Below, in pieces: positions 1 to 11,244 of a stretch of DNA of 38,797 nucleotides; the stretch's first letter is position 1, and every line of letters begins with the position of its first letter. Origin of the DNA: Rhodanobacter sp. (lineage in GTDB: Bacteria; Pseudomonadota; Gammaproteobacteria; Xanthomonadales; Rhodanobacteraceae); the NCBI GenBank assembly GCA_022730295.1, contig DZCM01000005.1, forward strand, positions 18,047 to 56,843. The letters are read 5' to 3'. The notes under the pieces are model-generated. The model was not told the origin of the DNA, ran no database searches, and saw only the letters and a list, made by a program, of their open reading frames with translations. The position numbers were made by a program, and so were the translations under genes.

Positions 1-196
1 CGTGTTCCCTTGCCGGGTGAAGTCGTGCTATCCGGACGCAACGCGCGCAGGCCGAATTCTGGCAAAATCATGGCAGACCCGTCACATTTCGTGACATTGT
101 GCTGACTTCGGTCAGCGCCGGTGGCCATGGATGTGTTATAAGGTTTCGCTTCCGCCGGTGCGTGGATCGGCCGGGGCGGCCAGCAGGATTGCGTGA
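1..196. other. Intergenic region at window start
   Basis: No convincing coding frame is seen here. In related genomes lpxC commonly lies upstream of this gene set, so this may be the region just downstream of lpxC; that gene is not in the window. The stretch holds two small inverted repeats: GTCAC/GTGAC at 81-95, and a hairpin at 101-116 listed separately. A TATAA-like sequence near 137-142 has no recognisable -35 partner. Confidence 0.4.
101..116 (+). terminator. UUCG-tetraloop hairpin, possible terminator
   Basis: A 6-bp perfect stem, GCTGAC/GTCAGC, closes a TTCG loop with a C-G closing pair, which in RNA is an unusually stable tetraloop. No T-run follows, so it is not a textbook intrinsic terminator. 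It sits between an upstream gene outside the window and the 3' end of the convergent dciA gene, where a transcript end or 3' processing barrier would be expected. Confidence 0.35.
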
Positions 197-661
197 TTAC
201 GGGGCCGCCGAGCTTGTTGATTGACTGGCAAGCTCGAGGAAAAGTGCGCGCAGTTCCGGGTCGGCAATCGCGGTGGCCGCGGCGCGGATGGATTCGGCAG
301 CACGCGGTGACAGGGTTCGTGGTGTGGCGGAGTCCACCGGCGGCATCGGCAGCGGAACCACCTTGGCCGTGACGGATGTCGCAGCCAGCCCCAGGGAGTG
401 TACGGCGGCAAGGATCCGGGCCTGATCCATGCGCGCGCGCGTGGCCCAGGCCGGTGATTCGACCAGCAGCAGGACGCGGTCGTTGCGCAGGCCGGCGTGC
501 CACACGTGCTCGCGCAGGGGTATCGGCAACAAGGGAACCATCCGTTGACTCAAGCAGTCAACATCGCGGGCCCGGGCAGCCAGATCGGCTATCGGGGCGC
601 ATTGCGACAGCGGCGTCGGGCCGCGGGTGTCGCGTGGTGGCTGGACGGGAGACAAGATCAA
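197..661 (-). CDS. dciA: DciA family (DUF721) replicative helicase-loading protein
   Basis: A 154-residue protein. The middle part (about residues 50-95, with HVWHAGLRNDRVLLLVESPAWATR in two adjoining blocks followed by an Arg/Gln-rich helix) resembles the DUF721/DciA core, in which a short beta-rich KH-like fold is followed by a helix. DciA helps load the replicative helicase DnaB in the many bacteria that lack DnaC. The start taken here is TTG at 661; no ATG in frame lies upstream before a stop, and no strong ribosome site is visible, so the N-terminus is uncertain. It diverges from the M23 peptidase gene with only about 20 bases between. The C-terminal third is Ala/Ser-rich and not diagnostic. 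Family assignment is from pattern recognition and gene context (next to M23 peptidase and secA). Confidence 0.75.
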   Translation of the reverse strand: MILSPVQPPRDTRGPTPLSQCAPIADLAARARDVDCLSQRMVPLLPIPLREHVWHAGLRNDRVLLLVESPAWATRARMDQARILAAVHSLGLAATSVTAKVVPLPMPPVDSATPRTLSPRAAESIRAAATAIADPELRALFLELASQSTSSAAP

Positions 662-682
662 TGACGGTTATGGTTGATTGAC

Positions 683-1615
683 ATGAGCATGATACTGGTG
701 GCGCGCTCGCAACGATCCGCAGGATCGAACGACTGGTTGCAGGAGCGCACGCTTGCGCATCGGCGGTTATGTGGCCGCTTTGCGCTGGGCGTGGCCCTGT
801 GCATTGCTGCCAGCGCGGCCGTTGCGGTGTGGGTCGCCAGCCCCGGCAGCCGCACGCTTGAACAGATTTCCTCGATGCACCAGCAGATCAATGCACAGAA
901 GGCTGAATTGGCGCAGGTGCGCAGCGACGCTCAGCGCGACGTCACCCGGATGGCCATCAAGCTGGGTGAGTTGCAAGCCGATTCCGCGCGACTTGACGCG
1001 CTCGGGCAGCGGCTGGTTGCGACCGGCAAGCTGGATCCCGCCGAATTCGACTTCAGCCAGCCGCCCGCGATGGGCGGTCCGGAAAAGACCGTGCCGCCCG
1101 ATCGTGCGCTGCCGTTCGACCTGACCGTGAGCATGGAACAGCTGGCGCAACGCTTCGATTCCCAACAAACCAAGCTGGGTGTGCTGCAGTCGCTGCTTAT
1201 CAATCGCAAGGTCACGGACAGCCTGATCCCGTCGGGCATGCCAGTGCGCGAGGGTTACATCTCCTCGCCCTTTGGTGAGCGCATTGATCCGTTTACAGGC
1301 AAGGAAAGCTTCCACCCCGGCATCGACATCGGCGTGCCGTTCGGCGAGGCCGTGCGCGCGCTCGCCGCGGGTGTCGTGACCTATGCCGGCGTGCGCCCCG
1401 GCTATGGCAACGTGGTCGAGATCGACCATGGTGACGGCTACATGACCCGCTACGCCCACAACAGCAAGCTGCTGGTGCACGTGGGTGAGTACGTACACGG
1501 CGGCGAGCCGATCTCAGACGCCGGGTCCAGCGGCCGTTCGACGGGTCCGCACGTGCATCTGGAAGTCTGGCACGACGGCAAGCTGATGAATCCGATCGCC
1601 TACGTGCGCAGATAG
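683..1615 (+). CDS. M23 family metallopeptidase, membrane-anchored
   Basis: A 310-residue protein counted from the ATG at 683; a TTG at 674 and an ATG at 689 are alternatives. An N-terminal basic stretch is followed by one membrane segment (about residues 34-52), then a coiled-coil-prone region (about 57-110), then a C-terminal LytM/peptidase M23 domain (about 190-300). The zinc and catalytic residues are present: HPGID (H211, D215), YAHNS (H259) and HVHLE (H290, H292). It is therefore likely an active DD-endopeptidase cutting cross-linked peptidoglycan in the periplasm, unlike the degenerate NlpD in this window. This gene commonly lies just upstream of secA in Xanthomonadales. Its exact substrate cannot be told from sequence. 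Confidence 0.88.
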   Translation: MSMILVARSQRSAGSNDWLQERTLAHRRLCGRFALGVALCIAASAAVAVWVASPGSRTLEQISSMHQQINAQKAELAQVRSDAQRDVTRMAIKLGELQADSARLDALGQRLVATGKLDPAEFDFSQPPAMGGPEKTVPPDRALPFDLTVSMEQLAQRFDSQQTKLGVLQSLLINRKVTDSLIPSGMPVREGYISSPFGERIDPFTGKESFHPGIDIGVPFGEAVRALAAGVVTYAGVRPGYGNVVEIDHGDGYMTRYAHNSKLLVHVGEYVHGGEPISDAGSSGRSTGPHVHLEVWHDGKLMNPIAYVRR

Positions 1616-1644
1616 TCGCAGCGCTGCTTGAATTCCGGGGGTTC

Positions 1645-1671
1645 CGCCGCCATCACTAGGCGCGGGCGGCG
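1645..1671 (+). terminator. Possible terminator hairpin between M23 gene and secA
   Basis: A 7-bp stem, CGCCGCC/GGCGGCG, with a 13-base loop is followed 5 bases later by TTTT (1677-1680). It could end the M23 transcript or act as an attenuating structure in the secA leader. The long loop and short T-run make it a weak call. Confidence 0.3.
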
Positions 1672-1730
1672 TGACCTTTTATCATGCTCGATTGAGTTGT
1701 CGCCGCAACCCCGGAATCGCGAATCCAACG

Positions 1731-4502
<2,772 letters not shown>

Positions 4503-4515
4503 CGCACGTAACCTG

Positions 4516-4537
4516 TTCCCCGCGCCAGCGCGGGGAA
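4516..4537. terminator. Bidirectional terminator-like hairpin, secA/hemE
   Basis: A perfect 9-bp stem, TTCCCCGCG/CGCGGGGAA, with a 4-base loop lies 14 bases after the secA stop and 21 bases from the 3' end of the convergent hemE gene. Symmetry and position suit a shared terminator. The T-tract is minimal on both strands. Confidence 0.55.
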
Positions 4538-4558
4538 ACACGGCCCGGAATCAAGCGA

Positions 4559-5632
4559 TCAACCGCGCTCGCCGTGCGCGGTGTGCGCGTGCACGGCGTC
4601 GATGAGCACCGTGAGGTTGGCTGGATCGACGTCCGGTGTGATGCCATGACCCAGGTTGAACACGTGGCCGGGATGCGCGCCGAAGTCGTCCAGTACGCGC
4701 GCCACCTCGCGGCGGATCACCTCGGGTGAGGCCAGCAAGGTTGCGGGATCGAGGTTGCCCTGCAGTGCCACGCGTGCACCGACCCGGCGGCGCGCCTCAT
4801 CCAGCGTGAGCGTCCAGTCCACCCCCAGCGCCGCGCAACCGGTGTCGGCAAGGATTTCAAGGCTGGCGTTGGCGCCTTTCGAGAACACGATCAGCGGCAC
4901 CGCGCGCGCGCGTGCATCGGCGCGCAGCAGCGCGGTGATCTGCGCCAGATAGCGCTGCGAGAATTCGGCGAACAGCGCGGGCGCCAGCATCCCGCCCCAG
5001 CTGTCGAAGACCATCAGTGCCTGTGCGCCTGCCGCGGCCTGTGCCGCGAGATACGCGGCGATCGCGCGCGCATTGACGTCGAGCAACGTGTGCATCGCCG
5101 CGGGCTCGTTCAGCGCGAAGGCTTTTACCCGCGCAAAATCGCGCGAGCCTTCGCCTTCGATCATGTAACACGCGAGCGTCCACGGGCTGCCGGCAAAGCC
5201 GATCAGCGGCACGCGGCCACCGAGTTCATGACGGACCAGGCGTACTGCGTCCATCACATAGCGCAGCGGGCCTTCCGGATCAGGCACGCCGAGCTTCGCG
5301 ATAGCGGCTGCGCTGCGCACGGGCGCGGCGAATTTCGGGCCTTCGCCTTCGACGAAGTGCAGGCCCAGTCCCATCGCGTGCGGAACGGTAAGGATGTCCG
5401 AAAACAGGATCGCGGCATCCAGTTCGAACCGTTCGATCGGCTGCAACGTGACTTCGCAAGCCAGCTCCGGTGTCTGTGCCAGTGCGAGAAAGCTGCCCGC
5501 GCGCGCGCGCGTTGCGCGATATTCCGGCAGGTAGCGGCCGGCCTGGCGCATGATCCACACTGGCGTGGTGTCCACGGATTCGCGCCTGAGTGCGCGCAGG
5601 AAGCGGTTGCTGCGGTTGGATGTTTCAGCCAT
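4559..5632 (-). CDS. hemE: Uroporphyrinogen decarboxylase
   Basis: A 357-residue protein matching HemE in length. It decarboxylates the four acetate side chains of uroporphyrinogen III to give coproporphyrinogen III in cytoplasmic haem synthesis. The substrate-binding signature [13 protein letters not shown] (R29, R33) is near the N-terminus, the conserved aspartate lies in ILFSDI (D79), and [10 protein letters not shown] is near the C-terminus. The ATG at 5632 overlaps the 3' end of the upstream WGR-domain gene by 8 bases, so the two are probably translationally coupled and lie at the end of the aroK-aroB transcript unit. Gene order aroK-aroB-(WGR)-hemE is conserved in form with other gammaproteobacteria of this group. 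Confidence 0.97.
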   Translation of the reverse strand: MAETSNRSNRFLRALRRESVDTTPVWIMRQAGRYLPEYRATRARAGSFLALAQTPELACEVTLQPIERFELDAAILFSDILTVPHAMGLGLHFVEGEGPKFAAPVRSAAAIAKLGVPDPEGPLRYVMDAVRLVRHELGGRVPLIGFAGSPWTLACYMIEGEGSRDFARVKAFALNEPAAMHTLLDVNARAIAAYLAAQAAAGAQALMVFDSWGGMLAPALFAEFSQRYLAQITALLRADARARAVPLIVFSKGANASLEILADTGCAALGVDWTLTLDEARRRVGARVALQGNLDPATLLASPEVIRREVARVLDDFGAHPGHVFNLGHGITPDVDPANLTVLIDAVHAHTAHGERG

Positions 5633-5882
5633 GCCGGTATTCGGACCCTTGCGTGATCATCACCTTGAAGCCGCGTTTCAGTTGTGCGTCACGCGCACTC
5701 TCGAACGCCGCCAGTGCGGCGGCGCGGTCGAGGTAGACTTCGCGCTTCAGGGTGGCGCGGCCGCCTTCGGTGCCCGACTCGCGATACAGCGTCCAGCCAC
5801 CGAGCAGGTCCTGCTCCAGGGCGATCCGGCAGTAGCGCGGCGCGGTGCCGCCGGCGGGCGGGGTTTGCAGGTAGAGGTGCAT
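5625..5882 (-). CDS. Small WGR-domain protein
   Basis: An 85-residue protein made almost wholly of one WGR-like domain: a core [20 protein letters not shown], then basic strands ending KRGFKVM. WGR domains occur in PARPs, where they take part in DNA-end binding and interdomain contacts, and as small stand-alone proteins of unknown role in bacteria. The name-giving W-G-R triplet is replaced here by a related RESG segment, so family membership rests on the overall pattern. ATG at 5882. It overlaps hemE by 8 bases and lies 81 bases after aroB. What it binds is unknown. Confidence 0.7.
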   Translation of the reverse strand: MHLYLQTPPAGGTAPRYCRIALEQDLLGGWTLYRESGTEGGRATLKREVYLDRAAALAAFESARDAQLKRGFKVMITQGSEYRHG

Positions 5883-5946
5883 GCTGGACGGCGTTGCAAT
5901 GGAATGGCCATTGTACGGGACCGCGCCGCCAACGATCGAATACGGC

Positions 5947-5962
5947 CGGGTCTCGCGACCCG
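5947..5962 (-). terminator. GNRA-loop hairpin just after aroB
   Basis: On the minus strand a 6-bp stem, CGGGTC/GACCCG, closes a GCGA tetraloop, one base past the aroB stop codon. No T-run follows, so it is more likely a 3' stability or partial-attenuation element than a full terminator; the WGR/hemE genes continue on the same strand. Confidence 0.35.
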
Positions 5963-5963
5963 C

Positions 5964-7043
5964 CTACAAAACCGCAAGGACCGCGGACTCTTCGACATCG
6001 CTGACGATTTCCGTGCGCCCGATGCCGCGCCACAGGATCAGCCGCAGGGCCCCGGCGCGATTCTTCTTGTCGAGTTGCATGCGGGCGAGCAGCGCGACGG
6101 TATCGACACCGGGCGGTGGTTGCGCCGGCAGCCCGCAGCGCAACAACAAGGCGCGTAGCCGCTCGCTGTCATCGGCACCGGCCATCCCGAGCTGTGCCGA
6201 CAAGCGCGCGGCCTGCAGCATGCCGATCGCCACGGCTTCGCCGTGCAGCAGGGTGTCATAGCCAGTCTCGACTTCCAGTGCGTGCCCGAAAGTGTGGCCG
6301 AAATTCAGCAGGGCACGCTCACCGGTTTCGCGCTCGTCGCGCGCGACCACGCCAGCCTTGAAACGGCAGCAGGTGGTGATGGCGTGCTCGAGCACGGCGG
6401 CGTCGCGCGCCAGTAGTGCGTCTGCGTGTGCTTCCAGCCATGCAAAGAATCCGGCGTCGCCGATGCAGGCGGTCTTGACGACCTCGGCGATCCCGGCGCG
6501 CAGCTCGCGGTCCGGCAGCGTTGAAAGCGTGTCCAGATCAGCCATGACGGCACGCGGCTGGTGGAAGGCGCCGATCAGGTTCTTCCCGGCCGGATGGTCG
6601 ATCCCGGTCTTGCCGCCGACCGAAGAGTCGACCATCGCCAGCAGGGTGGTCGGGAATTGCACATAGTCGATGCCGCGCATCCAGCAGGCCGCCGCGAAGC
6701 CGGCGATGTCGCCGACCACGCCGCCGCCCAATGCCAGCACGCAGGCATCGCGGGTCGCGCCAAGCGTTGCCAGCGCATCAAGCACCGCCGCCACGCCGTC
6801 AAGGTTCTTGTGGGCTTCGCCCGCGGGCAGGGCCAGCGTCGTCACGTGGACTTCGCCGGCTGCGTGCGTCAGCGCGTCTTGCAACCGCCGTGCGTACAGC
6901 GGCGCGACGTTGCTGTCGCTGACGATCAGCGCGTGGCGGCCGCGCAGTGCGCCGCGCCAGTCCGTTGCGGCGTCGAGCAGGCCGCGCGCGATCCGGATCG
7001 GGTAGCGGTGCGCAGCCAAATCGACTTCAAGGCTTGTGCTCAT
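5964..7043 (-). CDS. aroB: 3-dehydroquinate synthase
   Basis: A 359-residue enzyme converting DAHP to 3-dehydroquinate, the second step of the shikimate pathway; it uses NAD and a divalent metal. The start is ATG at 7043 ([16 protein letters not shown]); upstream in-frame sequence is shadow of aroK. The NAD-binding glycine cluster [13 protein letters not shown], the phosphate/substrate segment [17 protein letters not shown] and the metal-binding [10 protein letters not shown] (histidine ligands) are all present. The start overlaps the aroK stop as ATGA, the classical aroK-aroB coupled arrangement. Confidence 0.97.
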   Translation of the reverse strand: MSTSLEVDLAAHRYPIRIARGLLDAATDWRGALRGRHALIVSDSNVAPLYARRLQDALTHAAGEVHVTTLALPAGEAHKNLDGVAAVLDALATLGATRDACVLALGGGVVGDIAGFAAACWMRGIDYVQFPTTLLAMVDSSVGGKTGIDHPAGKNLIGAFHQPRAVMADLDTLSTLPDRELRAGIAEVVKTACIGDAGFFAWLEAHADALLARDAAVLEHAITTCCRFKAGVVARDERETGERALLNFGHTFGHALEVETGYDTLLHGEAVAIGMLQAARLSAQLGMAGADDSERLRALLLRCGLPAQPPPGVDTVALLARMQLDKKNRAGALRLILWRGIGRTEIVSDVEESAVLAVL

Positions 7044-7594
7044 GATGCGGAGGCCGGGATGGGTGGGCGTTGCCACTTCAGTTCCAGCAACGCGATGATG
7101 CGTGCCGTCGCCTGACTGCACGATTCTTGCATGCTTGCGGGTACGGCGAAATCCGCCAATTCGCGATACAGCGGGTCGCGCGCGCGCGCGAGGTCTTCGA
7201 GGCATGTGCGCCGGTCCGGTGCGTCCAGCAGCGGGCGTTGGCGGTCGTGCACGAGTCGTTGCATTTGTTGCTCGACGCTGGTCTCGAGCCACACCACGAA
7301 GCCGCGCTCGCGCAGGACGTCGCGGTTCGCCGCGGCCAGTACCGCGCCGCCACCGGTCGCCAACACGATGCCTTGTTGCAGCGAAAGTTCGGCCAGCAAT
7401 TCGGATTCACGGCGGCGGAATCCGGCTTCGCCCTCGATATCGAAAATCGTGGCCACGCTGGCGCCGGTGTGTTCCTCGATGCGTGCATCGAGGTCCACGC
7501 ACGGCATCCGGAAATGCTGCGCCAGCCGCCGCCCGACACTGGACTTGCCCGAACCCATCGGGCCAATCAAGAACAGGTTGGGCGATGGATTCAT
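7040..7594 (-). CDS. aroK: Shikimate kinase
   Basis: A 184-residue kinase, normal length, phosphorylating shikimate at the 3-hydroxyl with ATP. P-loop [15 protein letters not shown] is at residues 9-23, the shikimate-binding [11 protein letters not shown] follows (about 34-44), and GGGAVL and the lid-region DRQRPLL are visible. Start at ATG 7594 ([11 protein letters not shown]); the open frame continues upstream to 7741 but only through repeat DNA. It precedes and overlaps aroB by 4 bases. Confidence 0.96.
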   Translation of the reverse strand: MNPSPNLFLIGPMGSGKSSVGRRLAQHFRMPCVDLDARIEEHTGASVATIFDIEGEAGFRRRESELLAELSLQQGIVLATGGGAVLAAANRDVLRERGFVVWLETSVEQQMQRLVHDRQRPLLDAPDRRTCLEDLARARDPLYRELADFAVPASMQESCSQATARIIALLELKWQRPPIPASAS

Positions 7595-7640
7595 CGGGTG
7601 CGGCGTTCGTGGCCTGACAAAAGGATCGGAAGAAGCATTT

Positions 7641-7795
7641 GCCACAGATTTGCACGGATCAACACGGATCAATCCAGTGCGGAGCCCAGGTGTTTGCACG
7701 CACCTGCAAAGAAGGCTGCGAGTATCCGCCTGGACGGGCACGCGCTATCGAAAGCGGATCTGCTTGATCCGCGCTTGTCTGTGCAGATCCGGGGC
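7641..7795. repeat. 155-bp intergenic inverted-repeat element, copy 1
   Basis: Located between ilvE and aroK. The left end (GCCACAGATTTGCACGGATC, continuing to 7672) and the right end (7764-7795) are imperfect inverted copies, about 24 of 32 positions by eye. The same repeat type, with the words CACGGATCAA and TGATCCGCGC, recurs at 12525-12682 with nearly the same length. No coding capacity is evident, so it looks like a non-autonomous dispersed element. Confidence 0.6.
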
Positions 7796-7827
7796 AAAAA
7801 TGTACTTTCATCCCGACGAGGGCCCGC

Positions 7828-8748
7828 TTACAGCGGTTCCAGCCAGCCCCACTTGTCTTCGGTGCGGCCATCGAACAGGCCGAAGAACAGGGCCTGGATC
7901 TTGCGCGTGATCGGCCCGGCTTCACCAGCGCCGACCTGTTTGCCGTCGATCGCGCGGATTGGCGTGACCTCGGCGGCGGTGCCGCACATGAAGATCTCAT
8001 CGGCGAGATACAGGTATTCGCGCGGCAGGTCGCGCTCGATCACTTCGATGCCATTGGCGCGGGCCAGCGTGATGACCGAATGGCGGGTGATGCCGTTCAA
8101 CAGCGCCGCGCTCACCGGCGCGGTGTGCAGCGCGCCGTCCATCACCAGGAATACATTTTCACCGGCGCCTTCGCTGATGAGGCCGGTCGATGCGAGGGCA
8201 ATGCCTTCGCCGAAGCCGCGTTGGCGGGCTTCGCGCGCGATCAATTGCCCTGACAGGTAATTGCCGGCCGCCTTGGCGCCCGCCGGAATCGTGTTCGGTG
8301 CGAACCGCTGCCAGCTAGACACGCAAGCGGTGATGCCCTGCTGCAGCGCTTCCGGGCCGAGGTACGGGCCCATCGGCCAGCCGGCGATCGTCATGCTGAC
8401 CGGGGTGTCGGCCGAGATGCCGAAACTGCCGAGGCCACGGAAGGCGCAGGGCCGCAGGTAAGCCTGCTCGAAGCCATTCTGCTTCAGGATTTCGTGGCAA
8501 GCCGCGCTGGTCTCCTCGACCGGGTATGGCAGCGGCATGTCGTAGATGCGCGCCGAGTTGTACAGGCGCTTCATGTGGTCCTTCAGGCGGAAGATCGCGC
8601 CGCCCTTCGGCGTCTTGTAGCAGCGGATACCCTCGAACACCGCCGAACCGTATTGCAGACTGTGCGACATCACGTGCACCGTGGCGTCTTTCCATGGCAC
8701 GATCGTGCCGTTGTGCCAGACCCATTCCGGGTATTTCTGTGCAGCCAT
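7828..8748 (-). CDS. ilvE: Branched-chain amino acid aminotransferase
   Basis: A 306-residue class IV PLP aminotransferase, which catalyses the last step of isoleucine, leucine and valine synthesis with glutamate as amino donor. The Schiff-base lysine is K159 in GAKAAGNYLSG. Other family hallmarks are YGSAVFEGIRCY (about 33-44), ISEGAGENVF, the PLP-phosphate segment CGTAAEVTPI and the C-terminal EDKWGWL. Start ATG at 8748 has a good ribosome site (GGAGC) 5-6 bases upstream. A TATTAT -10-like sequence lies at 8773-8778 on the minus strand without a clear -35. Monocistronic in appearance; a repeat element separates it from aroK. Confidence 0.96.
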   Translation of the reverse strand: MAAQKYPEWVWHNGTIVPWKDATVHVMSHSLQYGSAVFEGIRCYKTPKGGAIFRLKDHMKRLYNSARIYDMPLPYPVEETSAACHEILKQNGFEQAYLRPCAFRGLGSFGISADTPVSMTIAGWPMGPYLGPEALQQGITACVSSWQRFAPNTIPAGAKAAGNYLSGQLIAREARQRGFGEGIALASTGLISEGAGENVFLVMDGALHTAPVSAALLNGITRHSVITLARANGIEVIERDLPREYLYLADEIFMCGTAAEVTPIRAIDGKQVGAGEAGPITRKIQALFFGLFDGRTEDKWGWLEPL

Positions 8749-8902
8749 GTCGGAGCTCCGCTGAAAGCGTCAATAATACCGTGAGTTGGTGCCGGCTGTT
8801 GTGGACAGTCAGGCCATGGACGGCCGTTCTGGTGCATTCGGAGCTGGATCGTTCGGATTGTTCATTCGTTCCGTCATGCAGCGATCATGGATGAGCGCAT
8901 GA

Positions 8903-9826
8903 CTAAGCTCGCGGATGATGTTGCGAATGCAGCCGCTTGAGGCCTTCGCGCGCGACCAGGGTGTAGATCTGGGTGGTGGAAAGGTTGCTGTGGCCGAGCA
9001 ACATCTGCAGTGCGCGCAGGTCGGCGCCGTGGTTCAGCAGGTGGGTGGCGAACGAATGCCGCAGCACGTGCGGTGAGATGCGTTTGGCGGCGATGCCGGC
9101 CGCGAGCGCGTGCTTCTTCACCAGCGTCCACGCCATTTGCCGGGTCATGCCGGCGGCGCGATTACTGAGGAACAGCGCCGGCGTTTCGCGGCCCTTTGCC
9201 ATGGCCGGCCGCGCTTCGCGCAGGTAGCGGCCCAGCCAATCCATGCAGGTCTCGCCGATCGGCACCAGACGCTCCTTGCCGCCCTTGCCGGTGACGCGCA
9301 GCACGCCCTGGCGCAGGTTGACGCCTGCCAGCGGCAGCGTGACAAGTTCGCTCACGCGCAGCCCGCAGGCGTACATCAATTCCAGCATCGCGCGATCGCG
9401 CAGACCCAGCAAGGTGCCCACGTCGGGTGCGTTCAGCAGTCCGTCGATTTCGCGTTCGGCCAGCGCCTTGGGCAGGGTGCGCGGCAGTTTCGGTGAATCC
9501 AGTAACAGGCTGGGATCCGCGAAGCCGGCATCGTGGCGCACCTGCTCGGCGTAGAAACGCCGCAGCGCGGTCAGTTCGCGCGCATTGGTGCGCGCGCCGA
9601 TGCCAGCCTTGGCGCGTGCACCGAGATAGCGGAACAGGTCTTCGCGGCTGGCTGCCAGCAACCCGTGTGCGTGTTCGCCAAGCCACGCCGCGCAACGCTC
9701 GAGGTCGCCGCGATAGTCGGTGAGGGTGAGATCGGCCAGGCCGTCGCGTGACCACGCGCCTTCGAGGAAGGCGTCGATCGCAGCGCGGTCACGTGGGTCG
9801 ATTCGGTCTTCGGAATCCGTCATCAT
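8903..9826 (-). CDS. xerD: Site-specific tyrosine recombinase XerD
   Basis: A 307-residue recombinase that with XerC resolves chromosome dimers at dif under FtsK control. An N-terminal SAM-like core-binding domain (about 10-105) is followed by the catalytic domain. All six catalytic positions are present: R157 (ACGLRVSEL), K181 (GKGGKERLVP), H253 and R256 (HVLRHSFATH), H279 (LLGHSNLS) and nucleophile Y288 (TTQIYT). ATG at 9826 or 9823 is preferred over the upstream start at 9877, which would overlap the divergent RDD gene. XerD rather than XerC is chosen from overall pattern; the distinction is not absolute. Confidence 0.92.
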   Translation of the reverse strand: MMTDSEDRIDPRDRAAIDAFLEGAWSRDGLADLTLTDYRGDLERCAAWLGEHAHGLLAASREDLFRYLGARAKAGIGARTNARELTALRRFYAEQVRHDAGFADPSLLLDSPKLPRTLPKALAEREIDGLLNAPDVGTLLGLRDRAMLELMYACGLRVSELVTLPLAGVNLRQGVLRVTGKGGKERLVPIGETCMDWLGRYLREARPAMAKGRETPALFLSNRAAGMTRQMAWTLVKKHALAAGIAAKRISPHVLRHSFATHLLNHGADLRALQMLLGHSNLSTTQIYTLVAREGLKRLHSQHHPRA

Positions 9827-9867
9827 GTGATGCTCGCGCGTGCCCTGGATTACCGCAAGTGGTTGCG

Positions 9868-10359
9868 ATGCCGACAAACCCGGTTGCCGATGCTGCCGCC
9901 ACGCCGGCGCCGTTGTGGCGGCGCTTTGCTTGCATGGTCTACGACCTGTTGCCGCTGGCCGGCCTGTGGATGATCGCCGGCGGGCTGTGGGTGCTGGCGT
10001 TCCATCGCAGCTACGATCCCCAACATCCGGACATGCTGATGCGTGGGTTGCTGGACGCGTGGCTGCTGCTCGTCACCGCCGCGTATTTCGCAGTGTCGTG
10101 GACGCGGATCGGACAGACGCTCGGCATGCGCGCATGGAAGCTCAAGCTGGTGCGCCGCGATGGCAGCCTGCTGGACTGGCGCGCCGCGGCGCTGCGTTTC
10201 GTGCTGGCGTCGCTGTCGCTCGCACTGCTGGGCGGCGGATTCTGGTACGCCTGCTTTGACGCCGAGCGGCGTACCTGGCACGACCGCGTGTGCGGTACCC
10301 GCATGCTGCGGCTCTTGCCTTTGCAAAAACAAGCTCGATCCCGGCCTGCGCCGGGATGA
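9868..10359 (+). CDS. RDD family membrane protein
   Basis: A 163-residue protein with the RDD layout: an N-terminal RRFACMVYDLLPL (the R and D of the family), three membrane segments (about residues 23-45, 58-80 and 103-125) and a final basic segment with WHDRVCGTRML. The family is of unknown or varied function; some members are proposed ion transporters. ATG at 9868 leaves a 41-base gap to divergent xerD. The last ten codons and the stop lie in a palindromic repeat (10338-10357), giving an unusual KQARSRPAPG tail. Its native end was probably slightly different. Confidence 0.85.
   Translation: MPTNPVADAAATPAPLWRRFACMVYDLLPLAGLWMIAGGLWVLAFHRSYDPQHPDMLMRGLLDAWLLLVTAAYFAVSWTRIGQTLGMRAWKLKLVRRDGSLLDWRAAALRFVLASLSLALLGGGFWYACFDAERRTWHDRVCGTRMLRLLPLQKQARSRPAPG
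10338..10357. repeat. REP-like palindrome, ATCCCGGC type
   Basis: An 8-bp stem, ATCCCGGC/GCCGGGAT, around a CTGC loop, followed by GACG, lies between the convergent RDD and apaH genes. The same palindrome occurs in opposite orientation at 27897-27916. It overlaps the RDD stop codon and may also end transcription from both sides. Confidence 0.65.
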
Positions 10360-10374
10360 CGAGAGGAAAACCGG

Positions 10375-11226
10375 TTATTCGACCTTCCCGCAGCGGCCTT
10401 TGCGGTTCGGTTCCGCGTTCACCGTGATGAAGCGCGGCTCTTCGCCGTCGAGTTGCAGCGCCGTCAACGTTCCGCCCCACACGCAACCGGTGTCGATCGC
10501 GTAAACACCAAGTCCGGCAAAGCGTCCCAGCGTCGACCAGTGTCCGCACACGAAGCGGGTGTCGCGCAGCTTCACACCGGGTACCTCAAACCACGGGTAC
10601 AAGCCTGCGCGCTGGCTGCCCGGCTTGCCCTTGGCATCGAAATCGATGCGGCCATGCGCGTCGCAGTAACGCATGCGGGTGAAGAAGTTGATCGCCGCAC
10701 GCAGACGGTCGTGGCCGTGCAGCTTTTCCGACCAGCGTGCCGGGCGGTTGCCGAACATGCTCTGCAACAGGGAGCGGTGGCCCGGCCCCTGCAAGGTCTT
10801 TTCCACCTCGCGGGCGATGTGCTGGGCGTGTGGCAGCGTCCAGGCGGGCGCCAGTCCTGCATGCACCAGGGTGAAGTTCAGCACCGGGTCGTGGTGCAAC
10901 AGGCAGCGGCTGCGCAACCAGTCGAGCAGCTCGATGTTGTCCGCGGCTTGCAGTACCCGCGACAGGTCGGGATTGGTGCGTGCACGCGCTTCCGGTTCGC
11001 GCTCGGCTACCGCCAGCAGGCTGAGGTCGTGGTTGCCGAGAGCGACGATGCAGCTTGCGCTGATTGAGCGCACCAACCGCAGCACTTCCAGGGATTCGCC
11101 GCCGCGGTTGACCAGGTCGCCGCAGAACCACACCCGGTCGGCCACCGGGTCGAAGCGCAGCTTCTCCAGCAGGCGTTGCAGCTCGGGGTAGCAACCTTGT
11201 ACATCACCGATTGCGTATACGGACAC
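10375..11226 (-). CDS. apaH: Symmetrical bis(5'-nucleosyl)-tetraphosphatase ApaH
   Basis: A 283-residue metallophosphoesterase that splits diadenosine tetraphosphate (and Np4-type caps on RNA) into two ADP. The metal-binding motifs appear in order: GDVQGC (about 7-12), GDLVNRGG (about 36-43) and GNHDL (about 64-68), with later histidines in LVHAG and CGHWS. Start is GTG at 11226. It is the last gene of the lptD-surA-pdxA-rsmA-apaG-apaH block, 18 bases after apaG. Confidence 0.97.
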   Translation of the reverse strand: MSVYAIGDVQGCYPELQRLLEKLRFDPVADRVWFCGDLVNRGGESLEVLRLVRSISASCIVALGNHDLSLLAVAEREPEARARTNPDLSRVLQAADNIELLDWLRSRCLLHHDPVLNFTLVHAGLAPAWTLPHAQHIAREVEKTLQGPGHRSLLQSMFGNRPARWSEKLHGHDRLRAAINFFTRMRYCDAHGRIDFDAKGKPGSQRAGLYPWFEVPGVKLRDTRFVCGHWSTLGRFAGLGVYAIDTGCVWGGTLTALQLDGEEPRFITVNAEPNRKGRCGKVE

Positions 11227-11244
11227 GTGCCGAGCCCGAAAGGA

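Noticed and set aside
7595-7741. N-terminal extension of aroK
   Set aside because: The frame is open to 7741 but runs through the repeat element; family alignment supports the start at 7594.
7641-7795. CRISPR-like repeats from the CACGGAT words
   Set aside because: There are only a few imperfect, inverted copies and no regular spacers or cas genes.
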